Assembly (NCBI RefSeq): GCF_900115155.1
Contig: NZ_FOVM01000005.1
Span: 62,001 to 126,000, forward strand
Length of the DNA stretch: 64,000 bases
Origin: Mycetocola miduiensis
GTDB lineage: Bacteria > Actinomycetota > Actinomycetes > Actinomycetales > Microbacteriaceae
Direction of reading: 5' to 3'
Under the pieces are notes generated by a model. That model made no database searches and had not been told where the DNA came from. It saw only the letters and a program-made list of their open reading frames with translations. Both the position numbers and the translations under genes were made by a program. Below, piece after piece: positions 62,642-64,000 of this stretch (positions are counted from its first letter, which is position 1; every line of letters starts with the position of its first letter).

Positions 62642-64000
62642 TCAGCGCCCGCCGCCACCACCACCGCCGCCCCCACCACCGGAGAAGCCGCCGCCTCCAG
62701 AGCCGCCCGAACTCGACGCCGTAGCGCTGGCAGACCACGGCGTCGACGAACCGGAAGAGGTCGCGAAGGTCCCGACGCCTGCGGAAAAGGCATACGGAGA
62801 AAAACCGGACCTGCTCGAGTACCAGTCCGGACCAGTGCCCGCCTGTTCGTAGTAGCGCCCCAGCTCCTCGGCCCACTGCTTGTCGATTCCCCAGAGGACC
62901 GCGAACGGCAGGAGCTTCTCGTAGAAGGCCACCATCTCGACCATGTTGCCCGGGTGGACCGAGTCCTCGACGCTGACCCTTTCTGCGCCGGCCGGGCTCT
63001 GCAGCATTGCGATGCGATCGGCCTCAGCCAGCGCCAGGTACTCGCGAAGGCCGAGCAGGTAGTCCCGCACCTCGGCGCCCTCCGCTGTCAGCGCCTTGCG
63101 GGAGGAGACGGCGAAGAAGGTCCCTATCGTCGCAGCCAACCCGACCACACCGGAGAGCACGACCCACGCGTTGACGCCGTACAGGGCCACGGCGGCGATG
63201 AACAGTCCGAAGAGGGCAACGAGCGCAATGATGGCCGCCGCGATGAACCAGCGGGCACCACGAACCCTTCGCTTCACCCGGTACCCGGCGTCGACGGATG
63301 CCTCTGGCGCGCCCGCTACGAAAGCCTGGACTTCTTTTGCCAGCTCGGTGTCAGTGGCGCTGAGGTCCTTCATCGCGCCTGGCCGCCTGCGTTGACCGAA
63401 CAGCGCATCGAGGACCTCGACGTCCGCGGCGGATGCTCCGGCATCCGTCAGGAATTGCAGCCGATAGTCCGTCTTCGACGAGAACAGCGACGACGATTCG
63501 CCGTCGTCGATGATCCGCAGGTTGCGCCTCACAGCGAGGCTGAGAATCAGGGCAGGCATCGCCTTCGCTGCTTTGCCGATCAGGTCTGCAGCGACGAAGA
63601 TGTCGAGTGCTTTCGGCACTGTGTATTGCGGCACGATGATGCCACGGCCTGGAGCGTCTCGCGTGTGCCGGCGCCTCGCGGCAAAGGCTGCGAGAAACGA
63701 GAGCACGCCTGCCCCCGCGAGCGCGGCAGGAACCACGGTGAATACCGGCCACGTGGACGGAATCTCGGGCGTCACAAAGGTGCCCTTGTCGAAGGCGATC
63801 GCCAGCGAGAAGTTTTCGCCCGGTGCGAGCCCGGCGACGGGTGACGCGAACTCCCTCCCGCCACCGACGCTCGTCTCTGAGAGTTCGCACTGCCTCGTCG
63901 ACCCTTCCGGTCCCACGTAGCAGGCGGACTGTCCGGTCAGTGCGCCGGTCAGTTCCTCGGGAACCACGACACGCATCTGTGCCTCGGCGAACGGCTGCTC
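62642..64000 (-). CDS. DUF2207 family membrane protein (cut by window edge)
   Basis: About 453 C-terminal codons are visible; the start lies beyond 64000. An extracytoplasmic part (CYVGPEGSTRQCELSETSVG) precedes one helix (PVFTVVPAALAGAGVLSFLA), a cytoplasmic domain, two more helices (FIAAAIIALVALFGLFIAAV; VVLSGVVGLAATIGTFFAV), a FYEKLLPFAVLWGIDKQWAE segment typical of DUF2207 and a Ser/Gly-rich tail ending in about 11 glycines. Function unknown in the family; the low-complexity tail is usual. Confidence 0.85.
   Translation of the reverse strand, partial: EQPFAEAQMRVVVPEELTGALTGQSACYVGPEGSTRQCELSETSVGGGREFASPVAGLAPGENFSLAIAFDKGTFVTPEIPSTWPVFTVVPAALAGAGVLSFLAAFAARRRHTRDAPGRGIIVPQYTVPKALDIFVAADLIGKAAKAMPALILSLAVRRNLRIIDDGESSSLFSSKTDYRLQFLTDAGASAADVEVLDALFGQRRRPGAMKDLSATDTELAKEVQAFVAGAPEASVDAGYRVKRRVRGARWFIAAAIIALVALFGLFIAAVALYGVNAWVVLSGVVGLAATIGTFFAVSSRKALTAEGAEVRDYLLGLREYLALAEADRIAMLQSPAGAERVSVEDSVHPGNMVEMVAFYEKLLPFAVLWGIDKQWAEELGRYYEQAGTGPDWYSSRSGFSPYAFSAGVGTFATSSGSSTPWSASATASSSGGSGGGGFSGGGGGGGGGGGR

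Overview
The window is high-GC DNA with dense genes, short operons, frequent GTG starts, ATGA/GTGA start-stop overlaps and a very common GGATGC-type oligomer. Together with the gene families seen (dapB, an M16 peptidase, pnp and rpsO near one another, DUF5302, an IniB-type protein, emfourin), this points to a chromosome of an actinobacterium, most likely Microbacteriaceae. That placement is inference from composition and gene content. No tRNA, rRNA, transposase, integrase or CRISPR array was seen.

Layout. 0-3 kb: the start of dapB, a GNAT acetyltransferase, a histidine phosphatase and an M16 peptidase. 2.9-17 kb: a branched-chain amino acid / leucine catabolism region. It has an accD1-accA1-acyl-CoA dehydrogenase-MaoC-CitE operon facing a TetR repressor with repeated operators, and a bkdABC operon facing an Lrp/AsnC regulator. 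The order matches the mycobacterial Rv2495c-Rv2506 locus and suggests the CitE-type route for the last step of leucine breakdown. 17-27.4 kb: pnp and rpsO, separated by about 7.5 kb of metabolic and membrane genes (flavin reductase and luciferase-like monooxygenase pair, acyltransferase, VanZ, amino acid permease, GH13 glucosidase). 27.5-33.5 kb: a PNPOx-family gene, an alpha/beta-hydrolase remnant, DUF5302, and an operon of alcohol dehydrogenase, DUF59 protein and amidohydrolase with a divergent GAF/Fis regulator. These are the accessory genes of the propane/phenol monooxygenase (mim/prm) cluster, but the monooxygenase itself is absent. 33.5-47 kb: mixed housekeeping and metabolic genes, including a protealysin-emfourin pair, two MFS/LLM units, an Lrp-regulated trans-sulfuration-type enzyme, apt, FKBP, PrsW, a FAH-family hydrolase and aspA.

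47.4-57.8 kb is the most unusual part. On one strand lie a metallophosphoesterase, a membrane-anchored Hsp70 with a proline-rich tail, a MalT/LuxR-type regulator (IniR-like), an IniB-type protein made of His/Asp and Asp-Asn-Ser repeats, and two dynamin-like GTPases resembling IniA and IniC. This resembles the mycobacterial iniBAC envelope-stress locus extended by an Hsp70. Two inverted repeats punctuate it, one before the Hsp70 gene and one between the IniB-like and IniA-like genes. I regard it as the best candidate for an undescribed system: a chaperone- and dynamin-based membrane-maintenance or stress module. 57.8-64 kb: two divergent NCS2 nucleobase permeases, a duplicated intergenic repeat, a PiT phosphate transporter with a small partner protein, and a DUF2207 protein running off the end.
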